A DNA stretch of 64,000 nt from Azospirillaceae bacterium (GTDB taxonomy: Bacteria; Pseudomonadota; Alphaproteobacteria; Azospirillales; Azospirillaceae), in NCBI GenBank assembly GCA_028283825.1, contig JAPWJW010000003.1, positions 2,598,020 through 2,662,019 of the forward strand, written 5' to 3'. Position numbers and translations under genes: made by a program. The first letter of the stretch is position 1. Every line of letters begins with the position of its first letter. The notes under the pieces are model-generated. The model ran no database searches, had not been told where the DNA came from, and saw only the letters and a program-made list of their open reading frames with translations. Below are positions 37,621 to 46,495 of the stretch, in pieces.

Positions 37621-38508
37621 TTATCGCGTGCGCGGCGGCAACTCCGCCAACCGCTGCCTCAGCGACAGCAGGTCGCGCCAGGTCTCGCGCTTGGCCCCTG
37701 GGTTGCGCAGCAGGTAGGCGGGGTGCAGCACGGGCAATGCGGGCAGCGGCCGGGTCAGGCCCGGGCTGCCGTATTCGAACCAGCGGCCGCGCAGGCGGGT
37801 GATGCCTTCGGTCTTGGCCAGCATGGTCTTGGCCGCGATGCCCCCCAGGAACACCACGATGTCCGGATCCGCGATCTCCACATGCCGCTGGATGAAGGGC
37901 AGGCAGGCCGCGATCTCGCTATCCGTGGGGTTGCGGTTGCCGGGCGGGCGCCAGGGCAGGACATTGCTGATGTAGACCGCCTTTTCCACATCCTCGGCAT
38001 GGCGGTCCAGGCCGATGGCGGCCAGCATCTTGTCCAGCAGGGCGCCGGCCGGCCCGACGAAGGGCTTGCCCTGCCGGTCCTCCTGTTCGCCCGGCGCCTC
38101 GCCCACCAGCATGAGGCGGGCGTGCGGGTTGCCGTCGGCGAAGACGGTGGAGGTCGCGGTGTGGCGCAACGGACAGCCGTCGAAGGCCAGCAGGGCGGCC
38201 TTCAGGTCGTCCAGCGTGGCGGCGGCCATGGCGGCGCTGCGGGCGCTGGCCCGCGCCTCGTTCGCACCCAAGGGGGCGCCCAGGGGGCCGTCGGGCGGCA
38301 CATCCGCCGCGATATTTTTTGGGGTAGGCGGTGGCGCACGGTCCGGCACCGGGCCCGGCGCACCATCCGCGGGCCCCCGCGCACGCGCAGTAGGCGTCCT
38401 GCGGCTGGCCACTTGGGTCCAGTCGGTCGGCTGGTCGTTGATCGCTTCATCGGCGCCGATCTCGACCAGCCAGGCCAGATCCGCGACGGCCTGGGGCCGG
38501 TCAATCAT
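37621..38508 (-). CDS. Uracil-DNA glycosylase, family 4-like
   Basis: A 295-residue repair enzyme excising uracil from DNA. Motif A is [17 protein letters not shown] and motif B is HPAYLLRNP, as in family 4. The ~90 residue N-terminal region is low-complexity and proline-rich. In Thermotoga the four Fe-S cysteines are KCTACPL and KCRPP...C; here the corresponding segments read AFDGCPL and LPWRPP, so two of the four Cys are replaced and only GCPL and AACLPF remain. It likely lacks the cluster. Confidence 0.87.
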   Translation of the reverse strand: MIDRPQAVADLAWLVEIGADEAINDQPTDWTQVASRRTPTARARGPADGAPGPVPDRAPPPTPKNIAADVPPDGPLGAPLGANEARASARSAAMAAATLDDLKAALLAFDGCPLRHTATSTVFADGNPHARLMLVGEAPGEQEDRQGKPFVGPAGALLDKMLAAIGLDRHAEDVEKAVYISNVLPWRPPGNRNPTDSEIAACLPFIQRHVEIADPDIVVFLGGIAAKTMLAKTEGITRLRGRWFEYGSPGLTRPLPALPVLHPAYLLRNPGAKRETWRDLLSLRQRLAELPPRTR

Positions 38509-38681
38509 GATTTGACCCTACCATCGCCCTTGTGTTTCTTCATCAATCGCATGGCGGGAGCGCGCGAAAATGACGCTTCCCCGAAACAAGGCCCGCTGTT
38601 AGGGGACCGCCCACCAATATATGGGTTGGGACCCATTTCGGAACTCCGCACCGGAAACTAGGGAAGAAGAAGGCGAATACC

Positions 38682-40343
38682 ATGGAACGGGAGTCGATGG
38701 AGTATGACGTCGTCATCGTCGGCGCCGGCCCCTCGGGGCTGTCCGCGGCGATACGACTGAAGCAGCTGGCCGCCGCTGCCGACAAGGAAATCAGCGTCTG
38801 CGTCATCGAGAAGGGGTCCGAGGTCGGGGCCCACATCCTGTCGGGCGCCGTCATCGACCCCATCGCGCTGAACGAACTGATCCCCGACTGGAAGGAAAAG
38901 GGCGCCCCGCTGAACACGCCGGTGGTGGACGACCGCTTCTATATCCTGACCGAGGCGGGGTCGCTGCGCATTCCGGGCGCGCTGCTGCCGCCGCTGATGA
39001 ACAACCACGGCAACTACATCGTCAGCCTGGGCAACGTCTGCCGCTGGCTGGCGCAGCAGGCTGAGGAACTGGGGGTGGAGATCTACCCCGGCTTCGCCGC
39101 GGCCGAGGTGCTGTACCACGACGACGGGTCGGTCAAGGGCATCGCCACCGGCGACATGGGCATCGGCAAGGATGGCGAGCCGACGGACCGCTACACCCCC
39201 GGCATGGAACTGCACGGCAAGTACACCCTGTTCGCGGAAGGCGTGCGCGGCAACCTGTCGAAGGAGCTGATGGCCCGCTTCAACCTGCGCGACGGCGTGG
39301 ACCCGCAGAAGTATGGCATCGGCATCAAGGAACTGTGGCAGATCGACCCCGCCAAGCATAAGCCGGGCCTGGTCCTGCACAGCCAGGGCTGGCCGCTGGA
39401 CAGCCAGACGGGCGGTGGTTCCTTCATGTACCACCTGGAGGACAACCAGGTGGCCATCGGCTTCGTCGTCCACCTGAACTACACCAACCCCTACCTGTCG
39501 CCGTTCGAGGAATTCCAGCGCTTCAAGCACCACCCGCTGATCCGCCCTTACCTGGAGGGCGGCAAGCGCCTGTCCTATGGCGCCCGCGCCATCAATGAAG
39601 GCGGCTTGCAGTCGGTGCCGAAGCTGACCTTCCCGGGCGGCGCGCTGATCGGCTGCGCCGCCGGCTTCGTCAACCTGCCGCGCATCAAGGGCAGCCACAA
39701 CGCCATGAAGACCGGCATGCTGGCGGCCGAGGCGGCGTTCGACCGCCTGGTGGAGGGCAGTGAGGGCCATGACGAACTGACGGCCCTGGAATCCAAGTGG
39801 CGCCAGAGCTGGGTGTTCGAGGATTTGCACAAGGTCCGCAACGTGAAGCCCAGCCTGAAGCACGGCCTGTGGCTGGGCACGGCGCTGGGCGGCCTGCACA
39901 TGTGGCTGCATGACCTGAAGCTGGGTTTCCTGGTGGGCTGGACCCAGCATCACGGCAAGGCGGACCATGAGACGCTGGTGCCGGCGGCCCAGGCCAGGAA
40001 GATCGTCTATCCCAAGGCGGACGGCGTTCTCAGCTTCGACCGCCTGTCCTCGGTCTTCATCTCCAACACCAATCATGAGGAAGACCAGCCGGCGCACCTG
40101 AAGCTGAAGGACCCCACGGTCCCCATCGCCTTCAACCTGCCGACATACGATGAACCGGCGCAGCGCTATTGCCCCGCCGGGGTGTACGAGGTGACGCGCG
40201 AGGACGACGGCACCAACCCGCGCTTCGTCATCAACGCGCAGAACTGCGTCCACTGCAAAACCTGTGACATCAAGGACCCCACCCAGAACATCACCTGGAC
40301 GGTGCCGGAGGGCGGCGGGGGCCCCAATTACCCGAATATGTGA
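38682..40343 (+). CDS. Electron transfer flavoprotein-ubiquinone oxidoreductase
   Basis: A 553-residue membrane-associated flavoprotein that passes electrons from ETF to ubiquinone. FAD motif VVIVGAGPSGLSAAIRL at the N-terminus, ubiquinone-side region MYHLEDNQVAIGFVVHLNY, GCAAGFVNLPRIKGSHNAMK, and the 4Fe-4S motif NCVHCKTCDIKDPTQNI near the C-terminus. The final GGGGPNYPNM is the family ending. Length matches human ETF-QO minus the transit peptide. A strong terminator follows. Confidence 0.96.
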   Translation: MERESMEYDVVIVGAGPSGLSAAIRLKQLAAAADKEISVCVIEKGSEVGAHILSGAVIDPIALNELIPDWKEKGAPLNTPVVDDRFYILTEAGSLRIPGALLPPLMNNHGNYIVSLGNVCRWLAQQAEELGVEIYPGFAAAEVLYHDDGSVKGIATGDMGIGKDGEPTDRYTPGMELHGKYTLFAEGVRGNLSKELMARFNLRDGVDPQKYGIGIKELWQIDPAKHKPGLVLHSQGWPLDSQTGGGSFMYHLEDNQVAIGFVVHLNYTNPYLSPFEEFQRFKHHPLIRPYLEGGKRLSYGARAINEGGLQSVPKLTFPGGALIGCAAGFVNLPRIKGSHNAMKTGMLAAEAAFDRLVEGSEGHDELTALESKWRQSWVFEDLHKVRNVKPSLKHGLWLGTALGGLHMWLHDLKLGFLVGWTQHHGKADHETLVPAAQARKIVYPKADGVLSFDRLSSVFISNTNHEEDQPAHLKLKDPTVPIAFNLPTYDEPAQRYCPAGVYEVTREDDGTNPRFVINAQNCVHCKTCDIKDPTQNITWTVPEGGGGPNYPNM

Positions 40344-40349
40344 GTTCCC

Positions 40350-40383
40350 GGAAAAGGCGCCCCGACCCAGGGCGCCTTTTCTT
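40350..40383 (+). terminator. Terminator after ETF-QO
   Basis: GAAAAGGCGCCC (40351-40362) pairs with GGGCGCCTTTTC (from 40370) around a seven-base loop, followed by TTCTTCG. Confidence 0.9.
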
Positions 40384-40535
40384 CGTGCGGCCCCGGCATG
40401 CGGTGAGAGCGATCTTTTGCCCCGCCGGGAAATGGCCGCCATGGTTGTTCTGGCCGCTGTTCCCGATTAGCCTTGGGCCCGCGTGTCACCCGCCCGGCGG
40501 CGGGTGGGAAGGATTTCAAGGAACGGCGGTTCAGC

Positions 40536-42269
40536 GTGCGGTTTTTGCGGCGGACATCATCCCGGATTTTGATTGCCGGCTTGGCCTTGATGGCCAGCGG
40601 AACCCCCGTCTTTGCGGCCAAGGCGCCGGAAAAGGCCGCCGCCGGTGCCTCCGGGCCCGATCCCCTGTCCGCCTTCGTCGCCGGCAAGGTGGCGCAAGGG
40701 GCGGGCGACTGGCCGGCGGCTGCCGATTTCCTGGCCCTCAGCCTCAAGTCCGATCCCGACGACCTGACCCTGCTGCGCCGCGCCGTGCTGATCAATGTCG
40801 GCCTGGGCCGGGCCAAGGCGGCCCTGCCGCTGGCCCAGCGCCTGATCGCGGCCAAGGACGGCAATCCCGTGGCCCTGACCCTGATCGCGGCCGACGCCGT
40901 GGCCCGGGGAGATGAGGCGGCGGCGCTGAAGGCCGTGGATGAATTGCCCAAGGACGGGCTGGGGACCTTCATGCGCCCCTTGCTGATCAGTTGGACCAAG
41001 GCGCGCAAGGGTGACTGGGTCGCGGCCCGGGCCGCCCTGGACCCCATGCTGGCCCAGCAGTCCTTCCACGCCCTGGCGGCGCTGCACGCCGCCCTGATCG
41101 AGGATCTGGCGGGGCATGAGGACGCCGCCCGTACCTGGTACGCCCAGGCCATGGAAGGCGGGCAGGTGCTGCGCGTCGCCATGCTGCGTGCCAATTTCGA
41201 GCTGCGCACCGGCCATCCGGACCAGGCCGAGGCCGCCGTGGCCGGCATCCTGCAGGCCGACCCCAAGGGCCCCATGGGCGATGCCGCCCGCGCCGTGCTG
41301 GCCCGTGCCCATCCCAACCGCGTGATCGGCACGCCCACCGAAGGTCTGGCGGAGGCCCTGTTCGACGTGGCCGCCGCCATCAACCAGGAAAAGGTGGCGG
41401 AGGTGGCACTGCTGTACGACCGCATGGCCCTGTTCCTGAACCCGTCGCTGGCCCCGGCCCGCATGCTGGCGGGTGAGACGCTGACGGAACTGGACCGCGA
41501 TGCCGAGGCGCTGGCCGAATACAATTCCCTGGTGGCCGAGCTGGGCATGGCGACGGGCGAGAAGGCGGATGCCGGCCTGTTGTGGGCGGCGCGCCTGCGC
41601 TCCGCCGACGCGCTGGCCCGCCTGAGCCGCCCGCAGGAGGCTGCCGGCATCCTGAAGGCCATGGCGTCGGAGCGGCCGGAGCGCGGCGACGCCCTGGTGC
41701 GCCTGGGCGACCTGCTGCACAACGACCATCGCCCGGCCGAGGCGCTGGCCGCCTACGACCAGGCCATCCAGCGCCTGGGCGGCCGGCCCAGCCCCAACGA
41801 CTGGTTCATCTATTACGCCCGCGCCACGGTGCAGGATCAACTGGGCCATTGGCCGGAGGCGGAGTCCGACCTGCTGCGCGCCCTGCAATTGCAGCCCAAC
41901 CAGCCGGGCATCCTGAACTACCTGGGTTATGCCTGGTCGGAACGGGGTGTGAAGCTGGACCAGGCCCGCCAGCTGCTGGAACAGGCGGTGAAGCTGCGCC
42001 CCAACGACGGCGCCATCATCGACAGCCTGGGCTGGGCGCTGTTCCGCTCCGGCGACGTTCCGGGCGCTGTCAGCCTGCTGGAGCGCGCGGTGGAACTGAA
42101 GTCCCGCGACCCCTCCATCAACGACCACCTGGGCGACGCCTATTGGGCCAACGGCCGCCGGCTGGAGGCGCACTATCAGTGGGTGCGCGCCACCCGCGAC
42201 AATCCGGATGACACCCTGAAGGCGTCGCTGGAGGAAAAGCTGAAACGCGACCCGGCCGCCGCGCAATGA
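40536..42269 (+). CDS. Exported tetratricopeptide-repeat protein
   Basis: A 577-residue periplasmic or lipid-anchored TPR protein. Signal peptide MRFLRRTSSRILIAGLALMA ending VFA from a GTG start at 40536 (AAGGAACG upstream); an alternative upstream codon would add 21 residues before the signal. At least ten TPR-type helical hairpins follow, clearest in the C-terminal third (RPAEALAAYDQAIQRLGG, WPEAESDLLRALQLQPNQPG, LDQARQLLEQAVKLRPNDGA, VPGAVSLLERAVELKSRDPS). Its place just upstream of ispE is common in alphaproteobacteria. No enzymatic domain is visible. Confidence 0.85.
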   Translation: MRFLRRTSSRILIAGLALMASGTPVFAAKAPEKAAAGASGPDPLSAFVAGKVAQGAGDWPAAADFLALSLKSDPDDLTLLRRAVLINVGLGRAKAALPLAQRLIAAKDGNPVALTLIAADAVARGDEAAALKAVDELPKDGLGTFMRPLLISWTKARKGDWVAARAALDPMLAQQSFHALAALHAALIEDLAGHEDAARTWYAQAMEGGQVLRVAMLRANFELRTGHPDQAEAAVAGILQADPKGPMGDAARAVLARAHPNRVIGTPTEGLAEALFDVAAAINQEKVAEVALLYDRMALFLNPSLAPARMLAGETLTELDRDAEALAEYNSLVAELGMATGEKADAGLLWAARLRSADALARLSRPQEAAGILKAMASERPERGDALVRLGDLLHNDHRPAEALAAYDQAIQRLGGRPSPNDWFIYYARATVQDQLGHWPEAESDLLRALQLQPNQPGILNYLGYAWSERGVKLDQARQLLEQAVKLRPNDGAIIDSLGWALFRSGDVPGAVSLLERAVELKSRDPSINDHLGDAYWANGRRLEAHYQWVRATRDNPDDTLKASLEEKLKRDPAAAQ

Positions 42270-42315
42270 TATGAGTGTCTGGAATACCCGCTTTTAATCC
42301 CAAGGAACGACCCTC

Positions 42316-43212
42316 GTGACCACGGTAAGCGCCGCTGCCGCCGCCAAGCTGAACCTGTACCTCCATGCCCTGGGCAAGCGGCCCGACGGCTATCATGAAC
42401 TGGACAGCCTGGTGGTGTTCGCCACCGCCCATGATCTGATCACCGTGACCGAGGCGCCGGGCTACAGCCTGACCATCGACGGCCCCTTCGGCAGCACCCT
42501 GGTGGCGGAAGGGACCGGGCGCAACCTGGTGTCCCGCGCCGCCCATGCCCTGGCCGACGCGCTGGACCGCGACCCGCACGTCGCCATCCGTCTGACCAAG
42601 AACCTGCCGGTGGCATCCGGTATCGGTGGCGGGTCGGCCGACGCCGCCGCCACGCTGAAGGCGCTGGCCCACCTGTGGGGCGTGGCGCAGGACGATGCCC
42701 GGCTGGTGGAAATCGCGCCCACCCTGGGGGCCGACGTGCCCGTCTGCCTGTTCGGCCGCACCGCCTATTTCGGCGGGGCGGGGGAACAGGTGGTGGCGGG
42801 CCCGGAATTGCCGCCGGCGGCCCTGCTGCTGGTCAATCCCGGCGTGCACATGCCGACCAAGGACGTCTTCGCCGCCCGCACGGGTGCCTGGTCGGCCGCC
42901 GGCCGGCTGGAGCGTGATCCGGTCGACGTGGCCGATTTCGCGCAGTTGCTGCGCGCCCGGGGCAATGATCTGGGGCCTGCCGCGGAAAGCCTGTCGCCCG
43001 CCATCAGCGCCGTGCTGGCGGCGCTGGACGCCACCCCTGGCTGCCTGCTGGCGCGCATGTCGGGCAGTGGTGCCACCTGCATTGGCCTGTATGCCGACGT
43101 GGAAACAGCGGCATCGGCGGCGGCGCTGATCAGCCGCGTGCGCCCCACCTGGTGGGTCAAGGCCACCGCCCTGCTGCCGGAGGTGCCGGCGGCCGAGGTT
43201 GTGGAGGCTTGA
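42316..43212 (+). CDS. ispE: 4-diphosphocytidyl-2-C-methyl-D-erythritol kinase
   Basis: A 298-residue GHMP kinase of the MEP isoprenoid pathway. Motifs are AAAKLNLYLHALGKRPDGYHEL (substrate), LPVASGIGGGSADAAATL (ATP loop) and MSGSGATCIGLYAD (C-terminal loop). The start is GTG at 42316, 46 bp after the TPR gene. A TTGATC palindrome and then a half copy of the covarying element follow. Confidence 0.95.
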   Translation: MTTVSAAAAAKLNLYLHALGKRPDGYHELDSLVVFATAHDLITVTEAPGYSLTIDGPFGSTLVAEGTGRNLVSRAAHALADALDRDPHVAIRLTKNLPVASGIGGGSADAAATLKALAHLWGVAQDDARLVEIAPTLGADVPVCLFGRTAYFGGAGEQVVAGPELPPAALLLVNPGVHMPTKDVFAARTGAWSAAGRLERDPVDVADFAQLLRARGNDLGPAAESLSPAISAVLAALDATPGCLLARMSGSGATCIGLYADVETAASAAALISRVRPTWWVKATALLPEVPAAEVVEA

Positions 43213-43219
43213 TGCCGTA

Positions 43220-43245
43220 GGCTTTGATCTTGACCGATCAAAGCC
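43220..43245 (+). repeat. Post-stop TTGATC palindrome (2 of 3)
   Basis: Perfect 10-bp arms GGCTTTGATC and GATCAAAGCC around TTGACC, 7 bp after the ispE stop, followed by a C-run rather than a T-run. Confidence 0.8.
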
Positions 43246-43284
43246 CCCCTCAGGCGCCGGGCGCCAGCATCCGCTGGCTTGGGC
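43246..43284 (-). repeat. Intergenic covarying element, half copy E
   Basis: CCCTCAGGCGCCGGGC, then hairpin 2 as GCCAGC/GCTGGC around ATCC (43263-43278), then TTGGGCT. This is the hairpin-2 half only; the other half is not recognisable. The stem again differs from the other copies by paired substitutions. Confidence 0.75.
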
Positions 43285-43354
43285 TCACGGACCTGACCGG
43301 TCCGGGCCGGCGGTCACCGGCCAATCACACGGCATAAGCCGGGGCCGGGTACCG

Positions 43355-44218
43355 TCAGTGTTCCCGTGCCAGCCGGGCCGCCAGGTCCCGGCTGGGCCAG
43401 CCGTCCGGCACCGTCCCGTCCCAGGGCGTCGGGTGTGCCGCCTGATAGGCCAGGATGGCGTTGGCGGTGCGGGCGCCCGGCCGGCCATCCACCGGTCCTT
43501 TCAGATATCCCAAATTCCGCAGGTGCTGCTGGATCAGGCGCACGCCATCGGCGTCCACCGCCGGCGGCGGCGTGCGCGGCTGGCCCGGCGCGGGTTGGGG
43601 CGGTGGCTTGGCCGTGGCCGGATCCTGGGTCTGCACCGCCAGCGCGATGCCCGCCATGTCCGGCGACGGACCGCCGGCGCCACGCCCATGCAGGGCGCTC
43701 AGCCGCTCCTGCGCCAGGGCCAGGCCGCCCTCGGCGGCGCGGCGATACCACGCGGCGGCCTGGGCTGCGTCGGCCGGGACATCCACCCCCTCGTCATACA
43801 GCAGGCCCAGGTTGAACTGCGCCTGGACGTCGCCGAGATCGGCGGCGCAACGGTACCAGGGCAAGGCCGCCGTCACGTTCTCCGGCCACCCCATGCCGCC
43901 GGCCTCCAGCCCTGCCAAGGCCGAGCAGGCGCGCCGGCGGATGCCCGCGTCGCCATCGGCGGCGGCGGCCTTGTACCAGGCGCCAGCGCGCGCCATGTCG
44001 GCCGCGCGGTCGAACGGCACGTCGCCGTAGGCTTCGGCCAGATCCAGCTGGGCCTGGGTGTCGCCCGCCCGCGCCCGTGCGTCCAGCGCGCGCAAGGAGT
44101 CATCGGCGTTGGCTGGTGGCGCCGGCGGCCCGGCATCGGCGGCCAGGGCCGGCGTGCCCAGCAGGACCAGGACGGCAAGGCCCAGGGTGGCGAGGCGTAG
44201 CGAGGGAGGCAGCGGCAT
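43355..44218 (-). CDS. Exported Sel1-repeat protein with peptidoglycan-binding domain
   Basis: A 287-residue exported protein. Signal peptide MPLPPSLRLATLGLAVLVLL ending ALA. Residues ~30-175 hold Sel1-type repeats (DTQAQLDLAEAYGDVPFDRA, WYKAAAADGDAGIRR, DVQAQFNLGLLYDEGVDVPA, AAWYRRAAEGGLALAQERL). After a Pro-rich linker the C-terminus is a PG_binding_1 domain (IQQHLRNLGYLKGPVDGRPG, TANAILAYQAAH). The start at 44218 is chosen for the signal peptide; a longer frame would run into the tRNA gene. A periplasmic scaffold is likely. Confidence 0.83.
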   Translation of the reverse strand: MPLPPSLRLATLGLAVLVLLGTPALAADAGPPAPPANADDSLRALDARARAGDTQAQLDLAEAYGDVPFDRAADMARAGAWYKAAAADGDAGIRRRACSALAGLEAGGMGWPENVTAALPWYRCAADLGDVQAQFNLGLLYDEGVDVPADAAQAAAWYRRAAEGGLALAQERLSALHGRGAGGPSPDMAGIALAVQTQDPATAKPPPQPAPGQPRTPPPAVDADGVRLIQQHLRNLGYLKGPVDGRPGARTANAILAYQAAHPTPWDGTVPDGWPSRDLAARLAREH

Positions 44219-44389
44219 CAAGGGCCCGGCGGCGAAGAAGGGGCCGCCATAGTGCCATGGGCGTGTCATCGGGGAAGCCCCCATCGTCTGGCGATGGGGC
44301 CGGCGATCCGGAGTCGGCGATTTGGGCCGTTGCGTCGGCCGGGCTTTCTGATTATGGTGCCGCCCTCCCCGCCGAGGGGAGACCGGTAT

Positions 44390-44464
44390 TGGGGCGTCGC
44401 CAAGCGGTAAGGCAGCGGATTTTGATTCCGCCATGCGGAGGTTCGATCCCTCCCGCCCCAGCCA
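44390..44464 (+). tRNA. tRNA-Gln (anticodon TTG)
   Basis: A complete cloverleaf: acceptor TGGGGCG/CGCCCCA, D arm with AAGCGGTAAGGC, anticodon stem GCGGA/TCCGC with loop TTTTGAT (anticodon TTG, codon CAA), T arm GAGG-TTCGATC-CCTC, discriminator G and encoded CCA. Confidence 0.96.
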
Positions 44465-44960
44465 ACCTTTTCCTTTCAAATCCTGCCCCATGTTCGCGCC
44501 TTGAGGCGCGTCCGCGATTATGGGGTAAACCAGTTGAATAGTCGCCGTCCTGTCCCGAGTCCGGCCAGGGGCAGGGCGACCTGCGCATGCCGGCCCCGGT
44601 TTCCCAGCCTTTTCATGCAGCTTTTGCAGTCCATCGGGGCATCCTGGCGATCAAAATGTCAGGATTTGTCAAATTTTAGATATCGCCCCGGCTTCATCCA
44701 AAGTATTATTGCCGCAAGGATAGGTTTTGCCGACGGTAAAACCCCTCCCGAGGGATGACGGGATATTGAATTGGCCGGCTCGCCGGACATGGTATCCTGA
44801 TGGCGGTTAAGGTGCGGCCGGTTGGCGTTGCCGGCGCGGGCGCCGCCGTTGGCGTTCCGGGAGGGGACTTGGTCTATCGTGGCCTTGTCCCGGGTGGAAA
44901 TACGTGATGTTGCGCTTGTTGGCCGGGGTTTAAGAACCGATTCCCGGTTGCGGAGATGAA
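44465..44960 (+). other. Intergenic region between tRNA-Gln and the degenerate EAL gene
   Basis: A 496-bp stretch with no convincing ORF. It includes a small hairpin GCGCC-TTGA-GGCGC just after the tRNA and an AT-rich patch near 44650-44700 (TTTGTCAAATTTTAGATATC). I could not assign a promoter. Confidence 0.4.
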
Positions 44961-46241
44961 ATGAATCGCCAGAACGCGCCTAAGCGGGATTGGGTCCGGG
45001 TGAAGCCCGGCGAACGTCCGGCTGCGGTGCCGGAAAAGCCTGAACACGACGATCAGAAACTGTTGACCCTGTTGCAGTCCGCCAAGCGCGAACTCCAGGG
45101 CCTGCGTCTCATTCATCTTCATCTGTCCTTGCTGAAGGACAAGAGCAACCTTGACCTGCTGTCCATCAAGCGGGCGATGCAGGAGACGGCGGACAACTCG
45201 TCTTATCTACAGGCCTTCAACCTGTCCAACGACGATGTCATCGTCCTATACAAGGGCATCAAGTTCTCCCTGATCAGCGATGTCTGTTCCAAGATCGAGA
45301 AGCTGCTGCTGTCGCGCACGGTGATGACGCGGCCGAACCCGTACCGCGAAGACAGTCTCTATTCGATCATGGAGTTGTCACTCAACTTCGTGAACGTCAT
45401 CCGCTTCATCGAAGGCCTGCAGAAGGGCGAGGGCGGAGAGGTCGCGGAACAGAAGACCAAACCCCCGATCACGCTGGAGGAACTGGGCAAAATCGAACGC
45501 GCCGTGCAGATGTTCGACCTGTCGCCCTTCATGCTGAACCAGCCGGTGGTGAACATCCAGAACGCCACCGAGAATGAGTTCGAGTATTTTGAGCTGTACA
45601 TCGCCATCAAGGCGTTGGAAGAGCGGCTGTCCCCCGACTACGACATCACGGCCAACCGCTGGCTGTTCAGCTATTTCACCTCGCAGCTGGACCTGTCGGT
45701 GCTGCGCGCGCTGAATTACGGCGTGGATTTCCTGCGCGGCAAGCGGCTGGGCCTGAACCTGAACCTGGCCACCGTCCTGTCGGCCAGCTTCGTGAAGTTC
45801 GATGAACGGCTGACCGCGGAACTGCGCGGCAACGTGGTGCTGGAGATCAACAAGACCGACCTGATCGAGAACGTCTCGATGTACAAGGAGGTCGTCGATT
45901 TCGCCGCCACCCGCGGCTATAAACTCTGCATCGACGGCATGAACGATTTCTGGGTCACGCACATGGACCTGGAATACATGGCCTGCGACTACGCCAAGAT
46001 CATCTGGTCCCCCGACATGGAAAGCATGAGCGAGGGGGAGGAAGACGCCCTGCGGGAAAAGATCCGCCAGCAGGAAAACTGCCGCTTCATCCTGGCGCGC
46101 TGTGGCACGGTGGCGGGCCTGATCTGGGCGGAGAAGATGGGCATCAGCCTGGTCCAGGGCCGGGTGATCGACAACATCCTGCGCAAGAGCGTGCTGGTCC
46201 GCGACGCCCTGAAGACCGCGCAGGTCATGAACGACGACTGA
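44961..46241 (+). CDS. Degenerate EAL-domain protein
   Basis: A 426-residue cytoplasmic protein. The C-terminal ~230 residues follow the EAL fold order: LNLNLATVLS, VVLEINKTD (for LELTES), YKLCIDGMND (for DDFG), AKIIWSPD (for KIDxxF), ILARCGTVAGLIWA (for AEGVE) and GISLVQGRVI (for QGY). The metal aspartates and the AEGVE Glu are replaced, so cyclic-di-GMP hydrolysis is unlikely; a binding or signalling role is possible. The N-terminal ~190 residues are helical and unrecognised. A coiled-coil gene follows on the same strand. Confidence 0.72.
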   Translation: MNRQNAPKRDWVRVKPGERPAAVPEKPEHDDQKLLTLLQSAKRELQGLRLIHLHLSLLKDKSNLDLLSIKRAMQETADNSSYLQAFNLSNDDVIVLYKGIKFSLISDVCSKIEKLLLSRTVMTRPNPYREDSLYSIMELSLNFVNVIRFIEGLQKGEGGEVAEQKTKPPITLEELGKIERAVQMFDLSPFMLNQPVVNIQNATENEFEYFELYIAIKALEERLSPDYDITANRWLFSYFTSQLDLSVLRALNYGVDFLRGKRLGLNLNLATVLSASFVKFDERLTAELRGNVVLEINKTDLIENVSMYKEVVDFAATRGYKLCIDGMNDFWVTHMDLEYMACDYAKIIWSPDMESMSEGEEDALREKIRQQENCRFILARCGTVAGLIWAEKMGISLVQGRVIDNILRKSVLVRDALKTAQVMNDD

Positions 46242-46243
46242 GG

Positions 46244-46269
46244 CCCCTTGATCGGTTCCGATCAAAGGG
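46244..46269 (+). repeat. Post-stop TTGATC palindrome (3 of 3)
   Basis: TTGATCGG and CCGATCAA arms around TT, extended by CCC/GGG after one mismatch. It starts 6 bp after the degenerate EAL stop and has no T-run. Confidence 0.75.
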
Positions 46270-46495
46270 ATTGGCCATAAGCCGTTCTCACAACTATTCC
46301 CCATCCCAATGGACAGGGCTTCGGCCGCGGCGGTTTAACCTGGGGGTAAGTAATCCCCCATTAAAAGTAGGTTATCGCCGGACCGACAATTCTGTGTCAC
46401 TTTCTGCCAGGGGTCATCCGGCGGCCGATGGTCGGGAATGAGCGATCATTCCACGGCCGCTATGGATGACATCCAGGGCGGGGTTGCCGGAGACT

